Shown piece after piece: positions 53,731 to 61,385 of a DNA stretch of 64,000 nucleotides (its first letter is position 1; every line of letters begins with the position of its first letter). The position numbers and the translations under genes were made by a program. Below the pieces are notes generated by a model. It was given only the letters and a program-made list of their open reading frames with translations. It was not told the origin of the DNA and did no database searches. The DNA lies in the NCBI RefSeq assembly GCF_002355595.1, contig NZ_AP017422.1, forward strand, positions 434,001 through 498,000, in the 5' to 3' direction. Origin of the DNA: Filimonas lacunae. Its GTDB lineage: Bacteria; Bacteroidota; Bacteroidia; Chitinophagales; Chitinophagaceae.

Positions 53731-54747
53731 TTGAACCCTCCTGAAGTTGCTATTGTAATTCTAAACTACAACGGAAGAAATTACCTTGAAAAATTCCTTC
53801 CCTCCGTATTGGCTTCTACCTATACTAATAAACGCGTTATTGTAGCCGACAACGCTTCTTTAGATGACTCTGTTGCTTTTGTAAAAGCGAATTTTCCGCA
53901 AGTAGAACTTATTCTCAATACCAGCAACTATGGTTTTGCCGGGGGCTATAACAAAGCACTGGAGCAGGTAAAGAGTGATTATTATGTGTTGCTGAATTCG
54001 GATGTGGAAGTAACACCCAACTGGATTGAGCCGGTAATAACATTAATGCAGCAAGACTCCGCTATTAAAGTCTGCCAGCCCAAACTGCTGGATTACCACC
54101 GGAAAGATTATTTTGAATATGCTGGTGCGTCTGGTGGCTGGCTCGACTTCCTGGGTTATCCTTTAGCCCGTGGCCGCGTGTTTGAGACGCTGGAGAAAGA
54201 CAAACAACAATACAACGATCCCATACCTATTTTCTGGGCTTCCGGCGCAGCTATGTTTATTGAAGCGGATGTATATCATGCGGCAGGTGGACTGGATGAA
54301 TATTTCTTTGCTCATCAGGAAGAAATTGATCTGTGCTGGCGGGTGCAACTGGCAGGGCATAAGTTATACTGTTGCCCCGCATCAGTGGTATATCACGTAG
54401 GAGGGGGCACTTTACCTAAAGGGCATCGCAAAACCTATCTCAACTTCCGCAACAATATTATCATGCTGCTAAAGAATTTGCCTGCTTCGGAAAAAATATG
54501 GAAGATTCCTTTCCGTATTCTGCTGGATTGGGCATTTGCGTTTAAATGTATTCTGAGTGGAGATACTAATAGTGTAAAAGCCATTTTTAAAGCACACTAT
54601 GATGTAATTGCCTGGACTAAAACAGAGAAAGCCTTTAGGCCGGTGGCTATTAAACCCATGCGCCAACTGGCTGGTGTAGTGGAACGTTCTATTGTGTGGG
54701 CGTATTTTTTAAAAGGAAGGAAGATATTTACAGAAATTGTTCAGTAA
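53731..54747 (+). CDS. Family 2 glycosyltransferase
   Basis: 338 residues from a TTG at 53731. The longer ORF begins at 53674, but its first 19 codons lie inside the terminator hairpin of the previous gene and in the promoter, so they are unlikely to be translated; LNPPEVAIVILNYNG is the usual GT2 start. GT-A fold with the nucleotide-binding VILNYNG, the DxD-type NSDVEV and EIDLCWR near the acceptor site. No clear transmembrane helix. It probably adds a sugar to cell-envelope polymers (rhamnosyltransferase-like). Confidence 0.85.
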   Translation: MNPPEVAIVILNYNGRNYLEKFLPSVLASTYTNKRVIVADNASLDDSVAFVKANFPQVELILNTSNYGFAGGYNKALEQVKSDYYVLLNSDVEVTPNWIEPVITLMQQDSAIKVCQPKLLDYHRKDYFEYAGASGGWLDFLGYPLARGRVFETLEKDKQQYNDPIPIFWASGAAMFIEADVYHAAGGLDEYFFAHQEEIDLCWRVQLAGHKLYCCPASVVYHVGGGTLPKGHRKTYLNFRNNIIMLLKNLPASEKIWKIPFRILLDWAFAFKCILSGDTNSVKAIFKAHYDVIAWTKTEKAFRPVAIKPMRQLAGVVERSIVWAYFLKGRKIFTEIVQ

Positions 54748-54774
54748 CAGGCTGGTTATATTAATTCACATCCT

Positions 54775-54782
54775 TATTTTTG
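54775..54782 (+). promoter_or_regulatory. Putative -7 promoter element of the small membrane protein gene
   Basis: TATTTTTG matches TAnnTTTG and lies 19 bases before the ATG at 54802. Confidence 0.5.
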
Positions 54783-54801
54783 CCACGCAATACTCAAGAA
54801 T

Positions 54802-55008
54802 ATGTCACACGAGATAGAAGATAACTACAAAGAGAAAGATTTTAAGTATAACAGAGTAAGCTCATCACGTTTTGTGTTTTATGTAACTTTCTTCTGTTTG
54901 TTGTCATTTGTATTAGGCGGTTGCTACCGTTTGTACAAAAACCGTTACAAAGGCAAACCTGATATTGAAATTCAGAGCAGCACTAAGTACACTCCTGAGT
55001 ACAAATAA
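54802..55008 (+). CDS. Small single-helix membrane protein
   Basis: 68 residues with a charged N-terminus (EIEDNYKEKDFKYNR), one transmembrane helix (about 28-44, FVFYVTFFCLLSFVLGG) and a basic end. It has its own promoter and is followed by the tRNA genes. No family is recognised. Confidence 0.65.
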   Translation: MSHEIEDNYKEKDFKYNRVSSSRFVFYVTFFCLLSFVLGGCYRLYKNRYKGKPDIEIQSSTKYTPEYK

Positions 55009-55021
55009 AAAAAGAAAAAAA

Positions 55022-55069
55022 AGTGCAAAGAAAATTTTGAAAATACAAACGGAATTCTATCTTTGCACT
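55022..55069. promoter_or_regulatory. 10-bp inverted repeat flanking the tRNA promoter
   Basis: AGTGCAAAGA at 55022-55031 and TCTTTGCACT at 55060-55069 are perfect complements with 28 bases between, enclosing the -33 and overlapping the -7 element of the tRNA genes. Confidence 0.4.
55036..55065 (+). promoter_or_regulatory. Promoter of the tRNA-Gly/tRNA-Leu genes
   Basis: TTTG at 55036-55039 and TATCTTTG at 55058-55065 with an 18-base spacer are a close match to the Bacteroidota -33/-7 consensus (TTTG, then TAnnTTTG). It is 70 bases upstream of the tRNA-Gly. Confidence 0.75.
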
Positions 55070-55134
55070 CCCAATCAATAAGGACACAGAATAAAGAAAC
55101 AAAACATTGATTGTGAGGCTCTTATAAAGGATAC

Positions 55135-55207
<73 letters not shown>

Positions 55208-55212
55208 CTGGT

Positions 55213-55241
55213 AAAAGAACCGATATTTATTTGGTTCTTTT
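55213..55241 (+). other. Hairpin between the two tRNAs
   Basis: AAAAGAACC pairs with GGTTCTTTT over an 11-base loop. It may be a processing signal or a partial terminator within the tRNA transcript. Confidence 0.5.
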
Positions 55242-55246
55242 GGTTC

Positions 55247-55332
55247 GCCCTGGTGGTGGAATTGGTAGACACGCAGGACTTAAAATCCTGTTCGCAGCAA
55301 TGCGAGTAACGGTTCAAGTCCGTTCCGGGGCA
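55247..55332 (+). tRNA. tRNA-Leu(TAA)
   Basis: 86-base class II tRNA: acceptor GCCCTGG/CCGGGGC, D arm with AATTGGTAGAC, anticodon stem CAGGA/TCCTG with loop CTTAAAA (anticodon TAA), long variable arm, T arm CGGTTCAAGTCCG. It reads UUA. Confidence 0.96.
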
Positions 55333-55349
55333 CAGATTTTCAATTAGTT

Positions 55350-55386
55350 ACAAAGGCTGCACATTGTGCGGCCTTTGTCGTTTTTG
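55350..55386 (+). terminator. Terminator of the tRNA-Gly/tRNA-Leu transcript
   Basis: ACAAAGGC pairs with GCCTTTGT (55371-55378) with further pairs inside, followed by CGTTTTTG. Confidence 0.75.
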
Positions 55387-55389
55387 TAG

Positions 55390-55430
55390 AAATTCAAACA
55401 AAATTCAAACAAATTCAAACAAATTCAAAC
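55390..55430. repeat. Four tandem copies of a 10-bp unit
   Basis: AAATTCAAAC occurs four times, at 55390, 55401, 55411 and 55421, with one extra A after the first copy. It directly follows the tRNA terminator. Confidence 0.75.
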
Positions 55431-55888
55431 AAAAACTTTTCGGCTCCGAAATTCGCTAATCCAGATTAACCTACACCACACCTGCCTAACTTCATCTTAC
55501 CGACTTTTAAGCTTTTAGCCTGGGGAGAGATCAATCAACTTTTCAAAGAGCAAATGATGAAATATAGCCCACTTTACGGGCCTTTACCATAGTAAATATA
55601 CGAAAAATAATAGTGAAAATCGCTGAAATGTATACTGTATAAGGGTTTTAATGATTTTGGTTATATTGAAGTGACTGAAATGCAGCCTTTTTAGGCTCTT
55701 TGTTTCCTTTTATTTGGCTTTACTAGGCTTTCTTGTTTAAAAGGCTGGAAGGGGCTTTTTAGGGCTTAATTCAGGGTTAATAGATTAACCTTAGCATCAC
55801 GCAATCTAGCCTTGATGGAATAGGTGAAAACAGGCATCTCTCCTTGGATAAATTGGAAAAAGGGTTGGTAAAAGGAAATGTATAAATA

Positions 55889-56197
55889 TCAGGCTCTATG
55901 ATATTTTTTTTTAAGTATTTCTAATACTACGGGATATAGTTTTTGGGAAACGATTTTTAACAAAAAGGCACGGGGATACATAACAGTATCAAAATTTTTT
56001 CTTTGATCCCAAAGCTCTATAAAAACTGATTGTAGTAATTCTCCGGCAATCGCTTCGTTTTTGGTCATTTTCAGTAAGTATCCGTAAACCCGATTGCTAA
56101 CCTTATCAAAAAAAAAATCAAAGGCTGCTGTATCGCCTTTTGACATTTTCCTGAATAGGATTATTTCCTCTATTCTGTCGAGTTCTTTTTGTTCCAT
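55889..56197 (-). pseudogene. RNA polymerase sigma-70 (ECF-type) region 2 fragment
   Basis: 102 residues. The visible part matches ECF region 2: a helix with FRKMSKGDTAAFDFFFDKVSNRVYGYLL, then ELLQSVFIELWDQRKNF, like the -10 recognition and core-binding segment. Region 4 (the -35 recognition helix-turn-helix) is missing: the frame ends at KKKYHRA in a run of A's on the coding strand, and no continuation was recognised in the other frames. Either a remnant or a small anti- or partner protein. Complete ECF factors are about 160-200 residues. Confidence 0.65.
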
Positions 56198-56412
56198 AAG
56201 GTGCTGATTAGTTTTGGTTTTTATCGTTTTAAATACTGTAGTCCATTTTACAGCCCAAAATTTGGGAAGTAAAACTAAAGTGGCTAAAGCAATTATGTTT
56301 GTTCATTTTGTTCAGTATAGTTAATGATGTTTATTATTTGACCATGTGTAAACTAATTTAGGTGTTTATAACGTGAAAAGGTACAATATGGGTGAACTAT
56401 TTTTTAATAAAA

Positions 56413-57120
56413 ATGAGCCCCAAAATGCAGCGTTTATTAACCTGGCACAAAGTGTTCCCCCATATGTATTATAACATGGTGCCACCATTTCCCACTGATC
56501 CACGATTACACTGGAAGAAAAGAGCATCTATTGTTAACACAGGTTTTTACGAAAGTGTAAGAGCCTGGATACTTGAAATTGGACCGCAGATCAAATGGCC
56601 GAAAGGAGTAGAACCATTACTAACTGACACATTAGTGGCTGTATTGGATAATGCCTGGTGGGACGAGTATGATTCGGCTTACGTAGGTGTGTGGGACGGA
56701 ATTTTAAGCTACCTTTTTTTTATTATTAATGTGGGGCGTATGGATGGAAATATAAATGCTGATCTTTCTTCCGGAGATGTGTATTTTGAGATGGCCGAAA
56801 AGTTCATTGAACAAAATAAAAGCAGTTTCAAAAGTGAAGAAGAGAGACAGTATATCAGGGCAAACCTGACTTTCAGGAGTATGAATGTGCAGAATAACTT
56901 TTTTTCCTATAAAGCCTTACTGTCTCTAAAGTGGCCTGAAATAGAGGTTGAATTACGAATGTTGAAATTGTTTTTTGGGTTAGATGATTTTATACGGGAG
57001 CGGCATACGAAAGAGAGTTGTAATAATATAAGTGAGGAGGGTAAAGAGAATGACGAATATAAAATAAAGGATGAGTTGCATGACATATTGCGATCTTTTC
57101 CATCTTATCTTCTAAATTAG
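56413..57120 (+). CDS. Hypothetical protein
   Basis: 235 residues from an ATG at 56413; a GTG at 56392 would add seven residues. The sequence has many aromatic residues (AWWDEYDSAYVGVWDGILSYLFF), no signal peptide and no clear membrane helix. The last 30 residues are acidic. Not recognised. It lies in the AT-rich region after the tRNA genes and is divergent from the sigma fragment. Confidence 0.55.
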   Translation: MSPKMQRLLTWHKVFPHMYYNMVPPFPTDPRLHWKKRASIVNTGFYESVRAWILEIGPQIKWPKGVEPLLTDTLVAVLDNAWWDEYDSAYVGVWDGILSYLFFIINVGRMDGNINADLSSGDVYFEMAEKFIEQNKSSFKSEEERQYIRANLTFRSMNVQNNFFSYKALLSLKWPEIEVELRMLKLFFGLDDFIRERHTKESCNNISEEGKENDEYKIKDELHDILRSFPSYLLN

Positions 57121-57305
57121 TATCGAATAGAATTTAAAATGAAATATGCCCGCCGGTGTCTTCTGGGGGCTTCATATTTAAGGTTTAGATAAGAACAGTA
57201 AAGGTTTCTTTATATGTACCAGTCTACGGGAAGACTGTTAAATGCTGACTGGTTAGGAGAGTAGGTTTATGGAGATAATTTTTTCTCACATAAATACACT
57301 AACCT

Positions 57306-57629
57306 ATGGATACCATCTTAATTCCTAATGAGGGTGACTTTAAGCGGTGGATAAAAGAAGCAATAAAAGAATGTATTGGTGATTTATCATCTATCCAACT
57401 GAATAACGAATCTACGTCGGAGCAGGAGCCGCTACTGTCCAGGAAAGAAATTGCTGGAATATTTAAAGTGTCGCTTGTAACATTACATGAATGGATGAAA
57501 GGAGGTTTGCCATTTCATAAGCAAGGTGGGCGTGTCTATTTTTTTAAGTCAGAAGTGATCGCCTACATCAAACAGAAGAGAGGGAATAATAGTGTAATTC
57601 AAATGGCGATTTTGAAGCACGTGGCGTAA
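57306..57629 (+). CDS. Helix-turn-helix DNA-binding protein (excisionase/MerR-like)
   Basis: 107 residues. The C-terminal half has LLSRKEIAGIFKVSLVTLHEWMKGGLPFHKQGGRVYFFKSEVIAYIK, the HTH_17-type winged helix of excisionases and of accessory proteins in Bacteroidota mobile elements. The N-terminal third (WIKEAIKECI) is helical. It may control a mobile element or a neighbouring regulator; no integrase is present in the window. Confidence 0.78.
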   Translation: MDTILIPNEGDFKRWIKEAIKECIGDLSSIQLNNESTSEQEPLLSRKEIAGIFKVSLVTLHEWMKGGLPFHKQGGRVYFFKSEVIAYIKQKRGNNSVIQMAILKHVA

Positions 57630-58105
57630 TTATTATTAATAAAAAAGAGGGCGCAGTTCAGCTTCTGGCCCTCCACAGTTCACAATTATCTTTCGGATTA
57701 AAAACGGACTTCTTAATGAAATACTAAACACGTGCCATGTTTTATATAGTTGATAAATAGGGATTTACATAGATTGTTAGTTATTGTTTCTCAAAAATGG
57801 AGTTTTGGGTTTCATATTGGGAAGCTTTCCGGATTTTATACTTAAAAAACTGCCCTCCCAGGTCGATACTGAAAGGGCATTGCTACCTGTTACGAGATAC
57901 TGTTTTCACAGTACCCCCGTCATAATACTGCCACTACAGGCAGATGTAGTTCTGGTTTTGCAACCAATATATTTAATATGTCATAGAATTATTGGTTAGT
58001 TCTTTACCGTGTATATACCTATTGAGTGCAATAGCGATCGGTCGGATTAGCTGCTAAATGAGCTGAAATGCGACTGATGGGGGACAGCACTAAAATAGTG
58101 TAAAA
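57630..58105. other. Non-coding region upstream of the repeat array
   Basis: About 475 bases, with a hairpin at 57648-57673 (GAGGGC/GCCCTC) just after the HTH gene. A 71-codon frame (57784-57999) is not supported by a credible start or by any family resemblance. Confidence 0.4.
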
Positions 58106-58210
58106 ATTTGACCAAACGTAAATAAAGTTGACACTTGGTTAAAAAAAGTTTACAGATGGTCAAAAAAAATTTGCACTTGGTCAAAAAAATATTGACAACT
58201 AGTAAAATCA
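58106..58210. repeat. Array of five 21-bp repeats upstream of the first XRE-like gene
   Basis: Units begin at 58106, 58127, 58148, 58169 and about 58190. The clearest three read GTTGACACTTGGTTAAAAAAA, GTTTACAGATGGTCAAAAAAA and ATTTGCACTTGGTCAAAAAAA-like patterns: a variable head, TGGT(C/T) and an A run. The first and last are diverged. The period of 21 bp equals two helix turns, so a protein would meet all units on one DNA face. Unlike a CRISPR there are no unique spacers. The array ends about 18 bases before the ATG at 58229. Confidence 0.8.
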
Positions 58211-58228
58211 GCGTTTATTCGTTATTGA

Positions 58229-58492
58229 ATGCCGCGAAACTCAACATATGTCAAAGAAGGAATTCTTACAGGTAAGATAAAAACCTGGGAGCAAATCTTT
58301 GACTTGTATAGTATCTCATGGATTGCGTTGGATAGTGGTTTTCGTAATGCCACTCTCCGGAAAAAGTCAAGAGATACAGCTGATTTTAACGCGAAAGAAA
58401 CCCTCAAACTGGCTGCCTTATTTGGTTTGACGTATGGACAGCTGCATAAATTCAATTTAAAATGCACAGGTAATAAAGAATATTTTAAATAA
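58229..58492 (+). CDS. Small XRE-like helix-turn-helix protein, paralogue 1
   Basis: 87 residues. Residues about 28-77 (SWIALDSGFRNATLRKKSRD then FNAKETLKLAALFGLTYGQL) resemble the HTH of short XRE-type regulators, with the LAxLFGxT motif of the fourth helix. It is 84% identical to the protein at 58724 (73 of 87 positions by eye). The 21-bp array upstream is a natural candidate for its binding sites, implying autoregulation. This function is inference. Confidence 0.75.
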   Translation: MPRNSTYVKEGILTGKIKTWEQIFDLYSISWIALDSGFRNATLRKKSRDTADFNAKETLKLAALFGLTYGQLHKFNLKCTGNKEYFK

Positions 58493-58623
58493 ACTCCTAA
58501 TTGCCTGGTTGTGTTTTTGTAATAAGAAAATCACTTCTCTAGTTATACATTTTAAGGTTACATCCATTGAATATTAAACCGCTTTTCTGCTTAGGCGGGG
58601 AGTCTACAATTTCATGCTCAATA

Positions 58624-58707
58624 GTTTACACCTGGTCAAAAAAAATTTACACTTGGTCAAAAAGAATTTTCACATGGTTCAAAAAATATTGACAGGTAGT
58701 AAAATGG
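58624..58707. repeat. Array of four 21-bp repeats upstream of the second XRE-like gene
   Basis: Units begin at 58624, 58645, 58666 and 58687, exactly 21 bp apart. They share GTTTACACCTGGTCAAAAAAA-type sequence with the first array, and the last unit is diverged in the same way in both arrays (ATTGACA...AGTAAAAT). The array ends 16 bases before the ATG at 58724. Confidence 0.8.
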
Positions 58708-58723
58708 CTGTTAATTCGCCCTT

Positions 58724-58987
58724 ATGGCTAGAAATCCTAAATATGTTAAAGATGGAATTCTGTCAGGTAAGATTAAGACCTGGGAAGAAATCTTTGACCT
58801 ATATAGTATATCCTGGCTTGCACTGGATGGCGGTTTTCGTAACGCTACTCTTCGGAAGAAATCAAGAGACACTGCTGAATTCAATGCAAAGGAGACATTG
58901 CGACTTGCTCAACTTTTCGGTATGACATATGGCCAGCTACATAAATTCAATTTAAAGTGTACAAATAATAAAGAGTATTTAAAGTAA
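58724..58987 (+). CDS. Small XRE-like helix-turn-helix protein, paralogue 2
   Basis: 87 residues, differing from paralogue 1 at 14 positions, mostly conservative. It has the same HTH segment (SWLALDGGFRNATLRKKSRD then FNAKETLRLAQLFGMTYGQL). Gene plus upstream array is duplicated as a unit (about 495 bp apart), so the repeats and the protein probably belong together. The two copies may have diverged in target or partner. Confidence 0.75.
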   Translation: MARNPKYVKDGILSGKIKTWEEIFDLYSISWLALDGGFRNATLRKKSRDTAEFNAKETLRLAQLFGMTYGQLHKFNLKCTNNKEYLK

Positions 58988-58997
58988 CCTATAACGT

Positions 58998-59738
58998 TCA
59001 TGCTCTATTGAATTGATTTATTACTATGCAATTCGGAAGCGCAATTGTGAATGTGTTCTTACCCTCTTCTTTAAAGCTTGTTGCTTTTATCTTTCCCTGC
59101 AAGGCTGTTACTATCTGTTTTGAAATATAAAGCCCTAGCCCAACTCCGGTACGTTCTGGATTGATTCGTTTAAATGGTTCAAATATTACTTCCAGTGCAT
59201 CTTCAGGTATAGTGTCTCCCCAATTGGTTATATCAATTGTCAAATCTGTGTTCTGCCTGGTGCATTCTACTTCAATTTCATTCGTGCCTTTGGAATATTT
59301 AAAAGCGTTTTGCAACACGTTATTGAGTATCTGTGAAACTAGGATGTAATCAGAGTTCAACTGTATTTCGTTAATACCTGATGTAATTATTTTTACATTT
59401 CTTTTACTGGTGTCCTCCATCGTTCGTAGTTGAGCAATAGTATTAAGTAGTTCCAGAAAGTCAAATTTCTTTTTTTGGGGGAAATAGGCCTGCTCTCCCT
59501 CTGTAATCTTTACAGCTTCGGTCATGTTGTCTAAAATGGACATTGCAAACTTTGTCCCTAAATAAATCCCTTCCCAATTTTGATCAACCCGTTTGCCTGC
59601 TTTTATTTCATTACAGAATCGCGGAATGTTTTGAATGTAGCTTCTGACCTCATGACTGAATGAAACAAATAATCGTTTGAGAAAACTGGAATTTGTTTCA
59701 TCTTCTCTTTTTACTAAATCAATTGCTGACTTTGACAT
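58998..59738 (-). CDS. Soluble histidine kinase-like protein
   Basis: 246 residues from the Met at 59738; the longer frame adds a dubious 58 residues. It has an H-box-like FVSFSHEVRSYI (His about residue 34), a dimerisation helix, an N box NNVLQNAFKYSKG, and a G box GVGLGLYISKQIV of the HATPase_c fold. No transmembrane helix or sensor domain, and no response regulator next door. It could be a cytosolic hybrid partner or an orphan kinase. A 281-bp inverted-repeat element lies directly upstream. Confidence 0.82.
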   Translation of the reverse strand: MSKSAIDLVKREDETNSSFLKRLFVSFSHEVRSYIQNIPRFCNEIKAGKRVDQNWEGIYLGTKFAMSILDNMTEAVKITEGEQAYFPQKKKFDFLELLNTIAQLRTMEDTSKRNVKIITSGINEIQLNSDYILVSQILNNVLQNAFKYSKGTNEIEVECTRQNTDLTIDITNWGDTIPEDALEVIFEPFKRINPERTGVGLGLYISKQIVTALQGKIKATSFKEEGKNTFTIALPNCIVINQFNRA

Positions 59739-59923
59739 AGCGGTGTTAGTTTTAAAGTGAAAGAATTGCTGTGAAAGTGGGATAGATAAGGTATAGTGTC
59801 CCAAAAATGAGGTGCAGCAATGCCCGCTTGTCATAAATACTTTCGCTCCCGGTAAAGTATCGGGTGCAAAAAAGCGTAGTTTAATAGGTGTTACAGTTAT
59901 AAGCATTGTCACTTTTTTGGGCC

Positions 59924-60204
59924 GAAAATATTAGTCTCTGGCCTGAGATTTTGTGACTACTGCTTAATGAATAAGCAATAGGGCTGGAATCCTGCGTACC
60001 GTGGCCTAGGCAGTGACAGTGCCATGTCTATCCTTTCGGATAAACCCCCAACGGTATAAGCAGGCCCTACACCCTATTGCATCGCAATATAGATATGAAG
60101 GGCCGTAAACTTACACTCACATGGGAAAAAACCTTAAATGTCACTTTTAGGCCTGTGAGAAGCTACGCCTTCCCCCTATGTTAAGGGGTTTGACTAATAT
60201 TTTC
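59924..60204. other. 281-bp element with 13-bp terminal inverted repeats and nested RNA-like stems
   Basis: GAAAATATTAGTC at 59924-59936 and GACTAATATTTTC at 60192-60204 are perfect inverted repeats. Inside, 59975-59983 pairs with 60072-60080 (GCAATAGGG/CCCTATTGC), 59991-59995 with 60060-60064 (CCTGC/GCAGG), 59997-60002 with 60051-60056 (TACCGT/ACGGTA), and two hairpins stand within (60009-60023; 60029-60042). Read on the reverse strand the second hairpin has a GAAA tetraloop, which favours an RNA from that strand. A further hairpin region lies at about 60118-60167. I know no name for it. Confidence 0.6.
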
Positions 60205-60294
60205 TATTCCAAATATACTAAAAAATTACAAATGCGCTAATAAACCTTACAAAATATTCTTCCCGATCAACCAAATATTACCGGCAAAAGAAGA

Positions 60295-60798
60295 ATGCTA
60301 GAAAGCCAGTATTTAAAAGACCAGCAACTGTTACTTGGGCGACAAATCACTTTTTTAAGAATTAAAGCCGGATTTAATAATAAAGAAACAGTTGGCAAGA
60401 TTTATACAGGTAGTGATAAAAGAAGTTCTATAATAAGCAGGTTTGAAAAAGGGAACAATCTTAAATTGGTTTCAATTATAAGACTAGCTAATATTTTTAA
60501 AGTTCCTGTGTATTGCTTTTTCGATTTTCAAAGAAAATTTAGGGTGATAATAAATGATAGATATGTAGATGATCTGGAAGTGCGGCTAAAATCAACTTTA
60601 TTGATGGTAGCTAAGAATATGAAAAGGTTAAGAAAGGAGAGAAATTGGTCACAGCTTGATTTGGAAATAGAAACTGGTATAGATAGAGCCACACTTGGCC
60701 TTTATGAAACTGGTTCTGAAAATTTAGAGTTTGATACATTGGTAATAATCTCTCAGGGTTTCAAAGTTGAAGTACTACAGCTATTACGCGCTGATTAA
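60295..60798 (+). CDS. XRE-like protein with two helix-turn-helix domains
   Basis: 167 residues. First HTH about residues 13-75 (IKAGFNNKETVGKIYTG through RLANIFKVPVYCFF), second about 105-163 (NMKRLRKERNWSQLDLEIETGIDRATLGLYETGSENLEFDTLVII), the latter a clear Cro/CI-type motif. No other domain. It is divergent from the histidine kinase across the inverted-repeat element, so it may control either. Confidence 0.8.
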   Translation: MLESQYLKDQQLLLGRQITFLRIKAGFNNKETVGKIYTGSDKRSSIISRFEKGNNLKLVSIIRLANIFKVPVYCFFDFQRKFRVIINDRYVDDLEVRLKSTLLMVAKNMKRLRKERNWSQLDLEIETGIDRATLGLYETGSENLEFDTLVIISQGFKVEVLQLLRAD

Positions 60799-60809
60799 TC
60801 TTTCTCTGC

Positions 60810-61271
60810 TTATTCAAAATCACAGATACTATTAAACGGGTGTTCTTTACGAAACATCATATACAGGATGGGGGTTATAGCTAACAATTCTTCCCGTTCT
60901 TTTTGATTCAGATAGTGAGGTCTGAACAGAGTGGTGTAAATCCAGTAAAAGGTGTGAGGTTCTGCCGCTGTCATTTTATATTTTTCCATCCGTATTTTAA
61001 CGATCATAAGCATGTTGGCTGCATCTGTATCGTTCAGGCAGCACCAATTCTCAGAAATTCGAGTACCTCCCTGAAATACTGAGTAATGTATGCCATAGCC
61101 CACCGGTGTTACATCAATATATAAGCCTGTAGCTGGCGATTGAAAGCGTCTTGTTTTTCTAGTTTTTTCGTGTTGCTTCCAGGATGAAATATCCTGTAGG
61201 GAAACAGTGTTCAGAGAAAAGTTTATTATTTCACCATCTGGTAAATATTGCAGCAGAACAGGTAAGTCCAT
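60810..61271 (-). CDS. Hypothetical protein
   Basis: 153 residues, soluble. It ends 12 bases past the stop of the double-HTH gene on the opposite strand. Motifs such as SPATGLYIDVTPVGYGIHYSVFQGG suggest a beta fold. Not recognised. It lies between a regulator and the Ser/Thr kinase. Confidence 0.5.
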   Translation of the reverse strand: MDLPVLLQYLPDGEIINFSLNTVSLQDISSWKQHEKTRKTRRFQSPATGLYIDVTPVGYGIHYSVFQGGTRISENWCCLNDTDAANMLMIVKIRMEKYKMTAAEPHTFYWIYTTLFRPHYLNQKEREELLAITPILYMMFRKEHPFNSICDFE

Positions 61272-61385
61272 TTTATAGCCCTTCGTTTCAGCGTTAACAA
61301 TGGCCTGAATATGGGTACAGCATTAATGACGATAAGGTAGTGAGTACAAGATAGTCAATAAACATTAAAAAAATAAAGGTGGCTG

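Larger units (their letters stand above)
55333..55888. other. Non-coding region downstream of the tRNAs
   Basis: After a terminator and a short tandem repeat the sequence is AT-rich with no credible gene up to the sigma-factor fragment. It is a candidate left edge of an inserted region, but no duplicated tRNA end is seen in the window. Confidence 0.4.

Noticed and set aside
57784-57999. 71-codon frame
   Set aside because: No family, no promoter and no coding-like pattern; it sits in a non-coding AT-rich stretch.
58106-58707. CRISPR array
   Set aside because: The repeats are contiguous 21-bp units without unique spacers, and no cas genes are near.
58614-58925. 103-codon frame with LHLVKKN repeats
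   Set aside because: Its N-terminal repeats are just the translation of the 21-bp DNA array and the rest is out of frame with the real gene at 58724.
59924-60204. Retron
   Set aside because: Terminal inverted repeats fit the a1/a2 layout, but no reverse transcriptase gene is in the window, so only a structured element is claimed.
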